Below, piece by piece: positions 28,145-35,708 of a DNA stretch of 64,000 nt (positions are counted from its first letter, which is position 1; the number at the start of each line of letters is the position of its first letter). The position numbers were made by a program, and so were the translations under genes. The stretch is from Actinomycetota bacterium (GTDB taxonomy: Bacteria; Actinomycetota; Thermoleophilia; Solirubrobacterales; Solirubrobacteraceae). Below the pieces are notes generated by a model, which did no database searches, had not been told where the DNA came from, and saw only the letters and a list, made by a program, of their open reading frames with translations. Where the stretch lies: positions 372,001 through 436,000 of the forward strand of contig VAXW01000005.1 in NCBI GenBank assembly GCA_005884115.1, given 5' to 3'.

Positions 28145-28558
28145 GTGCCCTCGGCGAACGTCGAAATCGTGCGAGCGATCTACGACGCATGGGCGCGCGG
28201 GGAGCGGCCGGGACCCACTGAGCTGCTGGATCCGCAGATCGAATACGTGAACCCTGCCGGCGCGATCGAGCCAGGTACGCGTCGTGGCCTAGCCGCGTTT
28301 GCTGCGGCGGTCGAGAAGACGGATGAAGGCTGGGAGGCGTGGGAGATGGAGCTCGAGCGACTGCACGCGGCCGGGGACCGCATCGCCGCACTTGTGCGCT
28401 ACAGGGCTCGCGGCCGCGGCAGCGGCGTTGAGCTCGAGGGGCGCGAGTCAGCCCTGTGGACGATTCGCGACGGGAAGGTGGTGCGCTACGAGTGGTTTCA
28501 CGACCCTAACGACGCATTCGATGCTCTCGGCCGCACGCCCGACGCGCAGGCCGGCTGA
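28145..28558 (+). CDS. NTF2/SnoaL-like protein
   Basis: 137 aa from the GTG at 28145, giving MPSANVEIVRAIYDAWARG, the standard family N-terminus; an ATG at 28127 would add 6 residues. Core strands are PQIEYVNPAGAIEPGTRRG, IAALVRYRARGRGSGVELE and ALWTIRDGKVVRYEWFHDP, ending DAFDALGRTPD. Function is unknown. It is flanked by repeat copies D and E. Confidence 0.7.
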   Translation: MPSANVEIVRAIYDAWARGERPGPTELLDPQIEYVNPAGAIEPGTRRGLAAFAAAVEKTDEGWEAWEMELERLHAAGDRIAALVRYRARGRGSGVELEGRESALWTIRDGKVVRYEWFHDPNDAFDALGRTPDAQAG

Positions 28559-28597
28559 CGGCTCGCTCCGAAGGAGATATCGAGCGAACGGCCTGAC

Positions 28598-28637
28598 TAG
28601 CAATATCTCGACCCTATAGCGGTCGGGTTTGCGTCCT
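28598..28637 (-). repeat. VOC 3'-end repeat, copy E
   Basis: The minus strand encodes RKPDRYRVEIL. In the overlapping frame just upstream it encodes SAYLRTQT, as expected for a VOC C-terminus interrupted by one frameshift. It follows the NTF2 gene and precedes the gene at 28770. Confidence 0.55.
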
Positions 28638-28769
28638 TAGGTAAGCACTCGGATCACCGCTCGCGTCTAGGCGTACCCGCGCTTTTGATCGATGGAGCTG
28701 CGGATCCGGAGCCAAGCCGTATGATCGCCGAGCGCGCAATACCGCACGCGTTACCTGAGGGGAGCCAGC

Positions 28770-29141
28770 ATGCCGCAGGCAGGAAAGTCGCACCTCGTAA
28801 TCATGTTTACGGTGGGGCCTGATGACGTCGCCGAGGGCGATCGCATCTTCGCGAGCCACGGCGAGTTCATGAAGGGGCATCCTCGCGAGGGCGACGTGGC
28901 GCTGTTGGGCTACAGCGTCTCCAAGGGCCCGGAGCTGTCCAACCCGATGGACGCGAACTCTGAGCCGACCGGCAACACGACCTTCGTAGTCGATGAGTAC
29001 TACGAGTCGCCGGCCGGCATCACCAGGCACTGGCAGGACACGACCGAGAACTGGCCGGAGATGTCCTCCTCCGCGCCGGCGTGGTTCGCGAAGGCGACGA
29101 TCGTGACACTGCACAACGGCACGGTCGTCCAGGCGCTCTAA
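28770..29141 (+). CDS. Conserved hypothetical protein
   Basis: 123 aa with GAGGGGAG upstream of the ATG. The sequence looks like a soluble alpha/beta protein (KSHLVIMFTVGPDDVAEGDR, VALLGYSVSKGPELSNPM, NTTFVVDEYYESPAGITRHW, AKATIVTLHNGTVVQAL). I cannot place it in a family; a dimeric alpha/beta-barrel type is a guess. The following 211 bases to 29352 contain nothing recognisable. Confidence 0.55.
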   Translation: MPQAGKSHLVIMFTVGPDDVAEGDRIFASHGEFMKGHPREGDVALLGYSVSKGPELSNPMDANSEPTGNTTFVVDEYYESPAGITRHWQDTTENWPEMSSSAPAWFAKATIVTLHNGTVVQAL

Positions 29142-29352
29142 CAGGCGTCCGACGTCTGCTTGGACGCGTCTCCACAGGCCCGTCCGCGGCACGCAGGCGC
29201 CTCCGGAGCAGGCGTTACGCCGCCAGAGCAGGTCCTCGTCTCCGGCGACGGCGCAGGGCGAGGCTCGACGCCCTGCTCCGGGTGCGAGCCCAGACGACGA
29301 GGATTTATCGCCTCTTTGAGATCGGGGTCGATTGTGCCCGGCTATCGCCTGT

Positions 29353-29739
29353 CTAAGCGGCCTTGGGCTGCTCAATAATCTCCACGCGATATTGATCGGG
29401 ATCTTTCACGAACGCGAGCAGGCTGCCGCCCTCGCGGACGGAGTAGGGCGGCTTCTCAGGCTCGATGCCCTGGTCGGCGAGGCGCGCGAGCGTGCCGTGG
29501 ATGTCGTCCGTCGTGATCGCGATGTGGCCGTAGGCTGTGCCCAGGTCGTAGGAGTCGACGCCGTGGTTGTACGTCAGCTCCAGGCGCGGCATGTCGCCGT
29601 CGCCGGGCTGGTTCATGAACACGTTGATCGCCTCGTCGCGGATCTGCAGGCGGCCGACCTCCTGGAACCCGAGCGCTTCGTAGAACGCGACCGACCGGTC
29701 GATGTTCGTGATGCGATAGCACGTGTGGATGAGCGCCAT
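29353..29739 (-). CDS. gloA: Lactoylglutathione lyase-like VOC protein (GloA type)
   Basis: 128 aa, close to the usual GloA length. The four metal ligands are at the expected places: His5 (MALIH), Glu54 (LELTYN), His72 (GHIAI) and Glu120 (YRVEII). GloA converts the hemithioacetal of methylglyoxal and a thiol. Actinobacteria usually lack glutathione, so another thiol such as mycothiol may be used. The last 20 codons (from FVKDPDQYRVEI) are the source-like sequence of the repeats found to its left. It is divergent from the cupin gene. Confidence 0.75.
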   Translation of the reverse strand: MALIHTCYRITNIDRSVAFYEALGFQEVGRLQIRDEAINVFMNQPGDGDMPRLELTYNHGVDSYDLGTAYGHIAITTDDIHGTLARLADQGIEPEKPPYSVREGGSLLAFVKDPDQYRVEIIEQPKAA

Positions 29740-29774
29740 GCGGCGGAGTCTACGCGCCCGGCTAGGCTGCGACC

Positions 29775-30176
29775 ATGCCGTTCACGCTCAGGAACCTCAG
29801 AGAGGATCTGGCGGACGTCGGGTCCAACTTCGACGGCGCGCCGGACCTGGAGTTCCGTCTCGCGAGTAAGGCGCTCGAGCTCGAGCAGTCCGGCCTGAGC
29901 TATCAGCGCATCCCGCCCGACTACCGGTTCCCGTACGGCCACACGCACAAGGAGCAGGAGGAGGTGTTCGTGGTCGTGGGTGGGAGCGGGCGGATGAAGC
30001 TCGACGACGAGATCGTCGAGGTCAAGAAGTGGGACGTCATGCGCGTTCCGCCCGGTACATGGCGAGGGTACGAGGCCGGGCCGGAAGGCCTCGAGATGCT
30101 CGTCTTCGGCGCGCCCAACCTCGGCGAGAACCCGCGGGAAGACGTGGAGGGTCAGCGAGACTGGTGGGCTGCCTGA
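29775..30176 (+). CDS. Cupin-domain protein
   Basis: 133 aa, a single cupin. Motif 1 is PYGHTHKEQEEVFVVVGGSG (His, His, Glu) and motif 2 is PPGTWRGYEAGPEGLEML, where the usual His is replaced by Trp/Arg. Metal binding may therefore be incomplete. It resembles the cupin at 4236-4616 in length and in its AGPEGL ending. Function is unknown. Confidence 0.72.
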   Translation: MPFTLRNLREDLADVGSNFDGAPDLEFRLASKALELEQSGLSYQRIPPDYRFPYGHTHKEQEEVFVVVGGSGRMKLDDEIVEVKKWDVMRVPPGTWRGYEAGPEGLEMLVFGAPNLGENPREDVEGQRDWWAA

Positions 30177-30221
30177 GCGTCGCTCGGTGGACGGGGAGGC
30201 GATCCTTGGACGGGGGCGGGA

Positions 30222-31178
30222 TCAGCTGAAGTAGGCCTCGCAGCAGAGCTTCCACTTCGCGCCCGACTCGCACGGGCAGGGGGCGTTCCGCGGGATCTCC
30301 GGAGGGCTGAAGTGCGTCCCCTGACGCAGCGGCGCGAGCGCGGATGTGTCGCTCCGGACGGGAGCGAGCGCAGCCGGATCGAGCGGCTGCGGCCACGGTA
30401 GGTCGGGAGCAAGCGCTCTGACCACTTGTTCCTCGACCGTGCCGTTTCGGCGCATGGGCGTGCGAAGCCGGAACCCGAGCCGCTCGAAGGCGGCGTGGCT
30501 CTCGCTGTTGTAGGGCAGGATGCGAGCCCACACCGCCGGCAGCGGGCGGCCGAGGCAGGCCTTGGAGATCACCTCCAGTCCGGCATGCAGGGCAGCTTCG
30601 CCGAGCGTGGTTCGCCCGTCGCTCAGCACCGTGCCACGGTGAGCGTTGGCGCGCGCAAATGCGGGAATGTCGACGGTCCAGTCGGCGCCGGACCCCTCCT
30701 CGGCGTGCGGCCTACGCAGGCAGCACAAGGCCAGGAGCTCCTCGCGGTCGCTCTCGACGACGACGACCGTCGGTGCCGGGTCGAGCCTCCCCGCATGCAG
30801 CATGCGGATCGTGGCCTGGACTTCGCGAACCGAGCGGCTGGTAGCTGGATCGCCGCAGCTGAAGGTTGCGAACTGCGCGTACTCGGTCGGCTCGCTGATC
30901 ACCCGCGCGCGCAGCAGACCCCAGCGCGCCCTCGCCTCGCGTCCGGGCCGGCGAGCGCGCGCGAGCGCCTCCTCGGTCGTCCGGACCGCCTCGTAGACGA
31001 GCTGAGCCGCGTAGCGGTCTTCGGCCAGCACCTGAGCCCGATGGACGACCGGATGTGCCGCGAGAGGCCGGTGCTTGCCAGTGTGCAGAGCGCCTGCTGC
31101 GCCCTCAACGCGCGCCGAGCCGCGGAGCCTCCTTCGCCCTCGAGCCGCGTCGCGGCCCGGTGCGGAGCGCAGGCTCAC
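30222..31178 (-). CDS. SEC-C motif protein with GNAT-like region
   Basis: 318 aa from a GTG at 31178; the first 50 residues are doubtful and the true start may lie further in. The C-terminus has a SEC-C zinc motif, RNAPCPCESGAKWKLCC, as found at the end of SecA and many stand-alone proteins. The middle (about 205-250) has ARILPYNSESHAAFERLGFR, resembling the last motif of GNAT acetyltransferases. Possible roles include acetylation with zinc-dependent docking; this is inference. Confidence 0.55.
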   Translation of the reverse strand: MSLRSAPGRDAARGRRRLRGSARVEGAAGALHTGKHRPLAAHPVVHRAQVLAEDRYAAQLVYEAVRTTEEALARARRPGREARARWGLLRARVISEPTEYAQFATFSCGDPATSRSVREVQATIRMLHAGRLDPAPTVVVVESDREELLALCCLRRPHAEEGSGADWTVDIPAFARANAHRGTVLSDGRTTLGEAALHAGLEVISKACLGRPLPAVWARILPYNSESHAAFERLGFRLRTPMRRNGTVEEQVVRALAPDLPWPQPLDPAALAPVRSDTSALAPLRQGTHFSPPEIPRNAPCPCESGAKWKLCCEAYFS

Positions 31179-31481
31179 CGGGCGCTCCCAGAAGGGCGCC
31201 TAGGCGCGTGCAACTTGCGCCGGTGATAGGGACTGCGTCCGTGCATCGGGCTCGCCCGCCTGCATCGACGCCCGCGCGTGCCGTCCTTAACGGGCAGCGC
31301 TCGGCGGGACGCATGTCTTAGCTGGCTCGCCGCGAGAGGCCCAGCGTAGAGCGCGTGCTCGCCTCGCTCAGCGCGCGGACGGCGTGCGTTCGGCCCTCGC
31401 ACACGCGCGCGCGCAGCAGCCTTGGTAGTGTCCTTTGCCGGCGGACGCGATGCGAGTCGGCGGGAAAGGGAGGATGAGATC
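31179..31481. other. Gene-free interval
   Basis: 303 bases between the divergent SEC-C and membrane protein genes. Apart from a 12-base palindrome (GCGCCTAGGCGC, 31196-31207) and the GGGAGG of the next gene, I see nothing in it. Confidence 0.5.
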
Positions 31482-31892
31482 ATGCAGGCGCCACCGCTCT
31501 TCAGGGACCGTTCGCGCCCCGCGCAGATCTTGCTCGGGGGCGTGGTCCCGCTTCTCTTCGGTGGCGGCGTCGGCGTCGTGCTCGGCGTATCGGCGGGGGC
31601 CTACTGGGGGCTGGCCGCGCTAGCCGGCGTGGGCGGCGTGCTCGCCGGCTTCGAGCACCGCGACGGCTGGGGCGGCGCGGACCGTGGCCTCGTCGGCGGC
31701 GCCATCTTCGCCCTCGGGATCCTGATCGCGCACGCGATTGCGGGCACGCACGCGAAGGTCTCGCTGGGAGGCTTCCCGCCGTTTCTGATCGTGATCGACG
31801 CGATCGCCGGCATGTTCCTGGGTGCGCTCGGCGGTCGACTGGGGCGCATGCTGCGCTGGCGGTCGGGCACCGTCTCCGAGCCCTCGCCCTGA
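31482..31892 (+). CDS. Small multi-pass membrane protein
   Basis: 136 aa from the ATG at 31482 with AAAGGGAGG upstream. About four hydrophobic segments are visible (ILLGGVVPLLFGGGVGVVLGV, YWGLAALAGVGGVLAG, GLVGGAIFALGILIAHAIAG, FLIVIDAIAGMFLGALGG). They are rich in Gly and resemble glycine-zipper membrane proteins. There is no recognised family. It precedes purD by 38 bases and may be co-transcribed with it. Confidence 0.6.
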   Translation: MQAPPLFRDRSRPAQILLGGVVPLLFGGGVGVVLGVSAGAYWGLAALAGVGGVLAGFEHRDGWGGADRGLVGGAIFALGILIAHAIAGTHAKVSLGGFPPFLIVIDAIAGMFLGALGGRLGRMLRWRSGTVSEPSP

Positions 31893-31930
31893 CGCGAAGC
31901 CCGCGCCTTGAGCACTATTGTGCGCCTGGC

Positions 31931-33259
31931 GTGCGAACTCTGATCGTCGGTCACGGGGGGCGTGAGAGCGCGCTCGCGCAGCGCATGGGCGAGCGCAGCG
32001 AGCTGCACGCGTTCGTCGGTCATGCCAACCCGTCGATCGTGCGCAGCGCGCAGGAGTCCGGCGGGAGCTATGCGATCGGAGATGTCTGCGACGCGCGCGC
32101 CGTCGCCGCCTTCGCGCGCGCCAGAGAGGTGGACGTGGCGATGGTCAGCGCCGATGAGCCTCTGGCGGCCGGGGTAGTCGATGCGCTGCTCGCGCAGGGC
32201 ACGCGCGCCGTCGGTCCGACCAGGGCCGGGGCCGAGATCGAGTGGAACAAGGCCTTCGCGCGCGCGCTGCTCAATGAGGTCGCGCCCGAGGCCGCGCCGG
32301 CCGTGCGGGTCGTGCGCCAGCCGCATGAGGTCGAGGATGCCGTGGCCTCATTCGGCGGCCGCGCAGTCGCCATAAAGCCGTCCGGCCTGACCGGAGGCAA
32401 GGGGGTGAAGGTCATGGGCCCGCACCTCGCGAGCCACGCCGACGCCCGCGACTACGCGCTCGAGCTGCTCCGGCGCGGGCGCAACGGAGAGTCGGTGCTG
32501 ATCGAGGAGAAGATCCGCGGCGCCGAGTTCACGATCCAGGCGATAAGCGACGGGCGCACCGTCGTGTTCCCGCCCAGCACGTACGACTACCCGTTCCGCT
32601 TCGACGGCGACGAGGGGCCAGGAACGGGCGGCATGGGCTCGCTGTCACTGGCCGAGCCGACGCTGCCGTTCATGGGCGCCGGCCACTACAGCGAAGCGTG
32701 CTCGATCATCGAGCGCGTGATCGAGCGCCTGCGCGAGCAGGGTCGCCACTTCAGCGGGGTCATGAACAGCGGCTTCTTCGCCACTGCCGACGGCGTGCGG
32801 GTGATCGAGTTCAACGCCCGCTTTGGCGATCCTGAGTGCATGAACATCATGAGCCTCTTCTGTGGCGACTGGCCGGCGGCGATGGAGAGCATCAGCGCGG
32901 GCAGCCTGAGTGCTGCGGACGTGCCGCTGCGCGAGGAGGCCTCGGTCGTGCTCTACCTCGTCTCGCCCGACTACGCGCTCCGCCCCGGAGGCCCCTACGA
33001 GTTCGCGCTCGACAGGGATGAGATCGAGCGCGAAGGATGCGGGGTGTTCTTCTCATCCGCCGTCGAAGCCGCGCCCGGGTCCTACCGCACGGTCGGCACC
33101 TCGCGCGCGGTCGCGCTGGCCAGCACCGCGCCCACGCTCGCCGCTGCGCGAGAGCGCGTGGTCGGCTGCGCGTCCCGCGTCCCCGTGCTCGAGTGGCGCA
33201 GGGACGTCGGCGATGAGCGCTATCTGGAGGGACTGAGGACGCTCGTCGAAGCCGCCTGA
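31931..33259 (+). CDS. purD: Phosphoribosylamine-glycine ligase (GARS)
   Basis: 442 aa from the GTG at 31931. The N-terminal domain starts RTLIVGHGGRESALA. The ATP-grasp part includes AVAIKPSGLTGGKGVKVMG, VLIEEKIRGAEFTIQAISDG and PGTGGMGSLS. The metal-binding segment is GVRVIEFNARFGDPECMN. It makes glycinamide ribonucleotide in purine synthesis. No other pur genes are adjacent. It may be followed in an operon by the MBL and AarF genes (gaps of 42 and 4 bases). Confidence 0.93.
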   Translation: MRTLIVGHGGRESALAQRMGERSELHAFVGHANPSIVRSAQESGGSYAIGDVCDARAVAAFARAREVDVAMVSADEPLAAGVVDALLAQGTRAVGPTRAGAEIEWNKAFARALLNEVAPEAAPAVRVVRQPHEVEDAVASFGGRAVAIKPSGLTGGKGVKVMGPHLASHADARDYALELLRRGRNGESVLIEEKIRGAEFTIQAISDGRTVVFPPSTYDYPFRFDGDEGPGTGGMGSLSLAEPTLPFMGAGHYSEACSIIERVIERLREQGRHFSGVMNSGFFATADGVRVIEFNARFGDPECMNIMSLFCGDWPAAMESISAGSLSAADVPLREEASVVLYLVSPDYALRPGGPYEFALDRDEIEREGCGVFFSSAVEAAPGSYRTVGTSRAVALASTAPTLAAARERVVGCASRVPVLEWRRDVGDERYLEGLRTLVEAA

Positions 33260-33301
33260 GCGGCCGGTCGGCGCCGTCAGCTTTCGTGCAAGGATTGCGC
33301 C

Positions 33302-34177
33302 GTGATCGTCGAGCAGGCAAGCCACCCGCAGTTCATCTCGAACACCTACCTCGTGGGTGACGGACAAGGAGGGCCCGCCTTCTTCATCGACGCCGGCGGG
33401 CCCGTCGACGGCCTGATCGAGAAGGCTGGCGCGCTGAGTCTGCAGCCGACGCACGTTCTCCTCACGCACCACCACTACGACCATGTGTGCGAGGTGGACG
33501 CGCTGCGCGAGCGCTGGCCCGAGCTCGAGGTCCTGATCAGCCCGCTCGAGCGCGACCTGCTGATGAGGGCTTCGCCCGGGCTGCTTCCAGAAGCTGCCGA
33601 GGATAGGGGCGGCACGGTCGACGCCGGGCAGACGCTGAGCTTCGGCGCGCTCGAGGTTCGCCCCCTGCACACGCCCGGGCACACGGCCGGGATGCTCTCG
33701 TTCCTGGTCGGCCCCGGCGCCCCGAGCTCGCCTGGCTCGGGGCGGGAGCGCTCGAGCCGAGCTGGGAGGGGCGAGACCGCCCGGCCCGGCGGCTACAGCG
33801 GCGGGCCGGCTGTCGTCTTCACCGGAGACACCCTGTTTCGAAACTCGGTTGGCGGCGTGCGCGCGCCCGGTCACACCAGCTACACCGACCTGCGCGACTC
33901 GATCATGGGCACGCTCATGGAGCTGCCGGGCGAGACGATCATCTACCCCGGCCACGCGGCTCCGAGCACGGTCGCCGAGGAGTGGGAGTCCAACCGCTTC
34001 ATCCGCGTATGGCGGGGGCTTGACCCCGAGGGCTCAGAGCCCTGCACCGCGCTGGGGGAGCCGGCGACGCTCGTGCTGCTCGCAGAGGACTACGACGGCG
34101 GCACCAAGGCGTGGGTGCGCTGGCCCGATGGCTCAGACGACATCGTGCCCGGCTCGCGGGTGCAGCGCGGCAGCTGA
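33302..34177 (+). CDS. MBL-fold hydrolase, glyoxalase II-like
   Basis: 291 aa, GTG start. The metal motif HxHxDH is HHHYDH (His56, His58, Asp60, His61), followed by LHTPGHTAGMLSF, FTGDTLF and IYPGHAAPST, the ordered ligands of the fold. It resembles bacterial glyoxalase II. A Ser/Gly/Arg-rich insertion of about 25 residues (from about 138) interrupts the sheet before VVFTGDTLF. Substrate is unknown. Confidence 0.8.
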   Translation: MIVEQASHPQFISNTYLVGDGQGGPAFFIDAGGPVDGLIEKAGALSLQPTHVLLTHHHYDHVCEVDALRERWPELEVLISPLERDLLMRASPGLLPEAAEDRGGTVDAGQTLSFGALEVRPLHTPGHTAGMLSFLVGPGAPSSPGSGRERSSRAGRGETARPGGYSGGPAVVFTGDTLFRNSVGGVRAPGHTSYTDLRDSIMGTLMELPGETIIYPGHAAPSTVAEEWESNRFIRVWRGLDPEGSEPCTALGEPATLVLLAEDYDGGTKAWVRWPDGSDDIVPGSRVQRGS

Positions 34178-34181
34178 GCGC

Positions 34182-35585
34182 ATGGCGCGCGAGAGCGAGA
34201 AGATCCCGACCTCGCGCGTGCGCCGCACGGCCACCGTCGCGAGCCTCGCGGCCACCGAGGCGATGAAGCAGTTCGGAACCCGCGCCGCCAACGTCGCGCG
34301 CTCCGAGCAGGCATCCGACGAGGCCATGGCCCGGCGGCAGCTCGAGACCGCCAAGCAGATCGTCGCGGCGCTGGGAACCATGAAGGGCGCCGCGATGAAG
34401 CTCGGCCAGGTGATGTCCTTCCTCGACGTCGGCCTCGTGCCTGAGCAGTACCGCGAGGAGTTCCAGCACGAGCTCGCCAAGCTGCGAGACGCAGCGCCGA
34501 CGGTTTCCTTCAAGCACATGCGCCGCGTGATCGAGGAGGACCTCGAAGAGCCGCTGGCGGAGCTCTTCGACGCCTTCGACGAGGAGCCGATCGCGGCTGC
34601 GTCGATCGGCCAGGTCTATCGCGGGACGCTCAAGGACGGCCGCGAGGTCGCGGTCAAGGTCCAGTATCCGGGCGTGGCCACGGCGGTGCGCGCGGACCTA
34701 CAGAACCTCGACATGATCCTGCGCCTGCTCAAGCGCATGACGCCGGGGCTCGATGTCAAGGCGATCGCCGAGGAGATACGGGAGCGGATCGTCGAGGAGC
34801 TCGACTACGAGCTCGAGGCGCAGAACCAGCGCGCGCTGGCGCGCATCTTCGAGGGCCACCCGTTCATCGTCGTGCCCGAGGTGCTCACGTCGATGTCTCG
34901 CGAGCGCGTGCTCGTGAGCGCATACGTCAGTGGCGTCGGCTTCGAGGAGCTCAAGCATCGCCCCCAGAGCGAGCGCGACCGCCTCGGGGAGATCGTTTTC
35001 CGCTTCTTCCTCGGCTGCCTCTACCGCCACCGCCAGTTCTCCGGAGATCCCCACCCCGGGAACTTCCTGCTTCAGGAGGACGGCCGCGTGGCGTTCCTCG
35101 ACTTCGGGCTGTTCAAGCGCCTGGACGCCGGCCCCGTCGAGCTCGAGCTCGCCGCCCAGCGGGCGGTCGTCGAGGGCGATGCTGCGAGCTTGCACCGCTT
35201 GCTGGCCGACTCGGGCTTCTTGCCCGAGCCCGAGCGCGTGGACCCCAAGCACCTGCTCGCATTCGTCGAGGACGCCATCTGGTGGTACACGACCGCCGAT
35301 GAAACCGTCGAGCTCACGCCCGAGATCGCCACGGAGGTGATGATCGAAAGCTCAGACCCGCGCTCGAGCCACTTCCGCGAGATGCGCCATCAGGCGTTGC
35401 GGCCCGAGCACCTGTTCGGCAGGCGCATGGAGATGCTCACGCTGGCCGTGCTCTCGCAGCTGCACGCGCGCGCCAACTGGCATCGGATCGCGCGCGAGTG
35501 GATGTACAACGACCCGCCCGTCACCGAGCTGGGTCGGATGGAGGCCGAGTTCTACGGGCGCACCGGCGTGGGCGCATCCGGCTGA
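34182..35585 (+). CDS. AarF/UbiB (ABC1) family atypical kinase
   Basis: 467 aa from the ATG at 34182, 4 bases after the MBL stop. The family KxGQ motif is MKGAAMKLGQVMS and the Ala-rich loop is AAASIGQVYRG, with the VAVKVQYPG Lys. Later come DPHPGNFLL and FLDFGLFKRL, equivalent to the catalytic and metal-binding loops. UbiB-like proteins are ATPases affecting quinone or lipid distribution. The last six codons lie in a tandem duplication shared with the end of pyk. Confidence 0.88.
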   Translation: MARESEKIPTSRVRRTATVASLAATEAMKQFGTRAANVARSEQASDEAMARRQLETAKQIVAALGTMKGAAMKLGQVMSFLDVGLVPEQYREEFQHELAKLRDAAPTVSFKHMRRVIEEDLEEPLAELFDAFDEEPIAAASIGQVYRGTLKDGREVAVKVQYPGVATAVRADLQNLDMILRLLKRMTPGLDVKAIAEEIRERIVEELDYELEAQNQRALARIFEGHPFIVVPEVLTSMSRERVLVSAYVSGVGFEELKHRPQSERDRLGEIVFRFFLGCLYRHRQFSGDPHPGNFLLQEDGRVAFLDFGLFKRLDAGPVELELAAQRAVVEGDAASLHRLLADSGFLPEPERVDPKHLLAFVEDAIWWYTTADETVELTPEIATEVMIESSDPRSSHFREMRHQALRPEHLFGRRMEMLTLAVLSQLHARANWHRIAREWMYNDPPVTELGRMEAEFYGRTGVGASG

Positions 35586-35708
35586 GGCAGGCGCTCAGCG
35601 CGACCTGCATCTGAACGAGGCTCGTCGTGCCCGGGGCACTGGCGTGGGCGCCTCCGGCTGAGGCGCTCACAGCACCTGGATCTGGACCAGGCTGGTCGTG
35701 CCCGGGCG
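35561..35708. repeat. Tandem duplication spanning the AarF and pyk 3' ends
   Basis: Two abutting units, 35561-35636 and 35637-35708, are about 80% alike. Each carries both an AarF-type ending (TGVGASG then stop, plus strand) and a pyruvate kinase-type ending (PGTTSLVQ, minus strand). AarF uses the ending in unit 1 and pyk that in unit 2, so the duplication pulled two formerly overlapping convergent genes apart. Confidence 0.8.

Noticed and set aside
26458..28637. Integron gene-cassette array with attC sites
   Set aside because: Gene-repeat-gene order and the palindromic copy A suggested it. The repeats lack paired RYYYAAC/GTTRRRY core sites, most copies are not palindromic, and no integrase is present in the window.
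31196..31207. 12-base palindrome GCGCCTAGGCGC as an operator
   Set aside because: Short GC-rich palindromes are expected by chance here and no regulator gene is adjacent.
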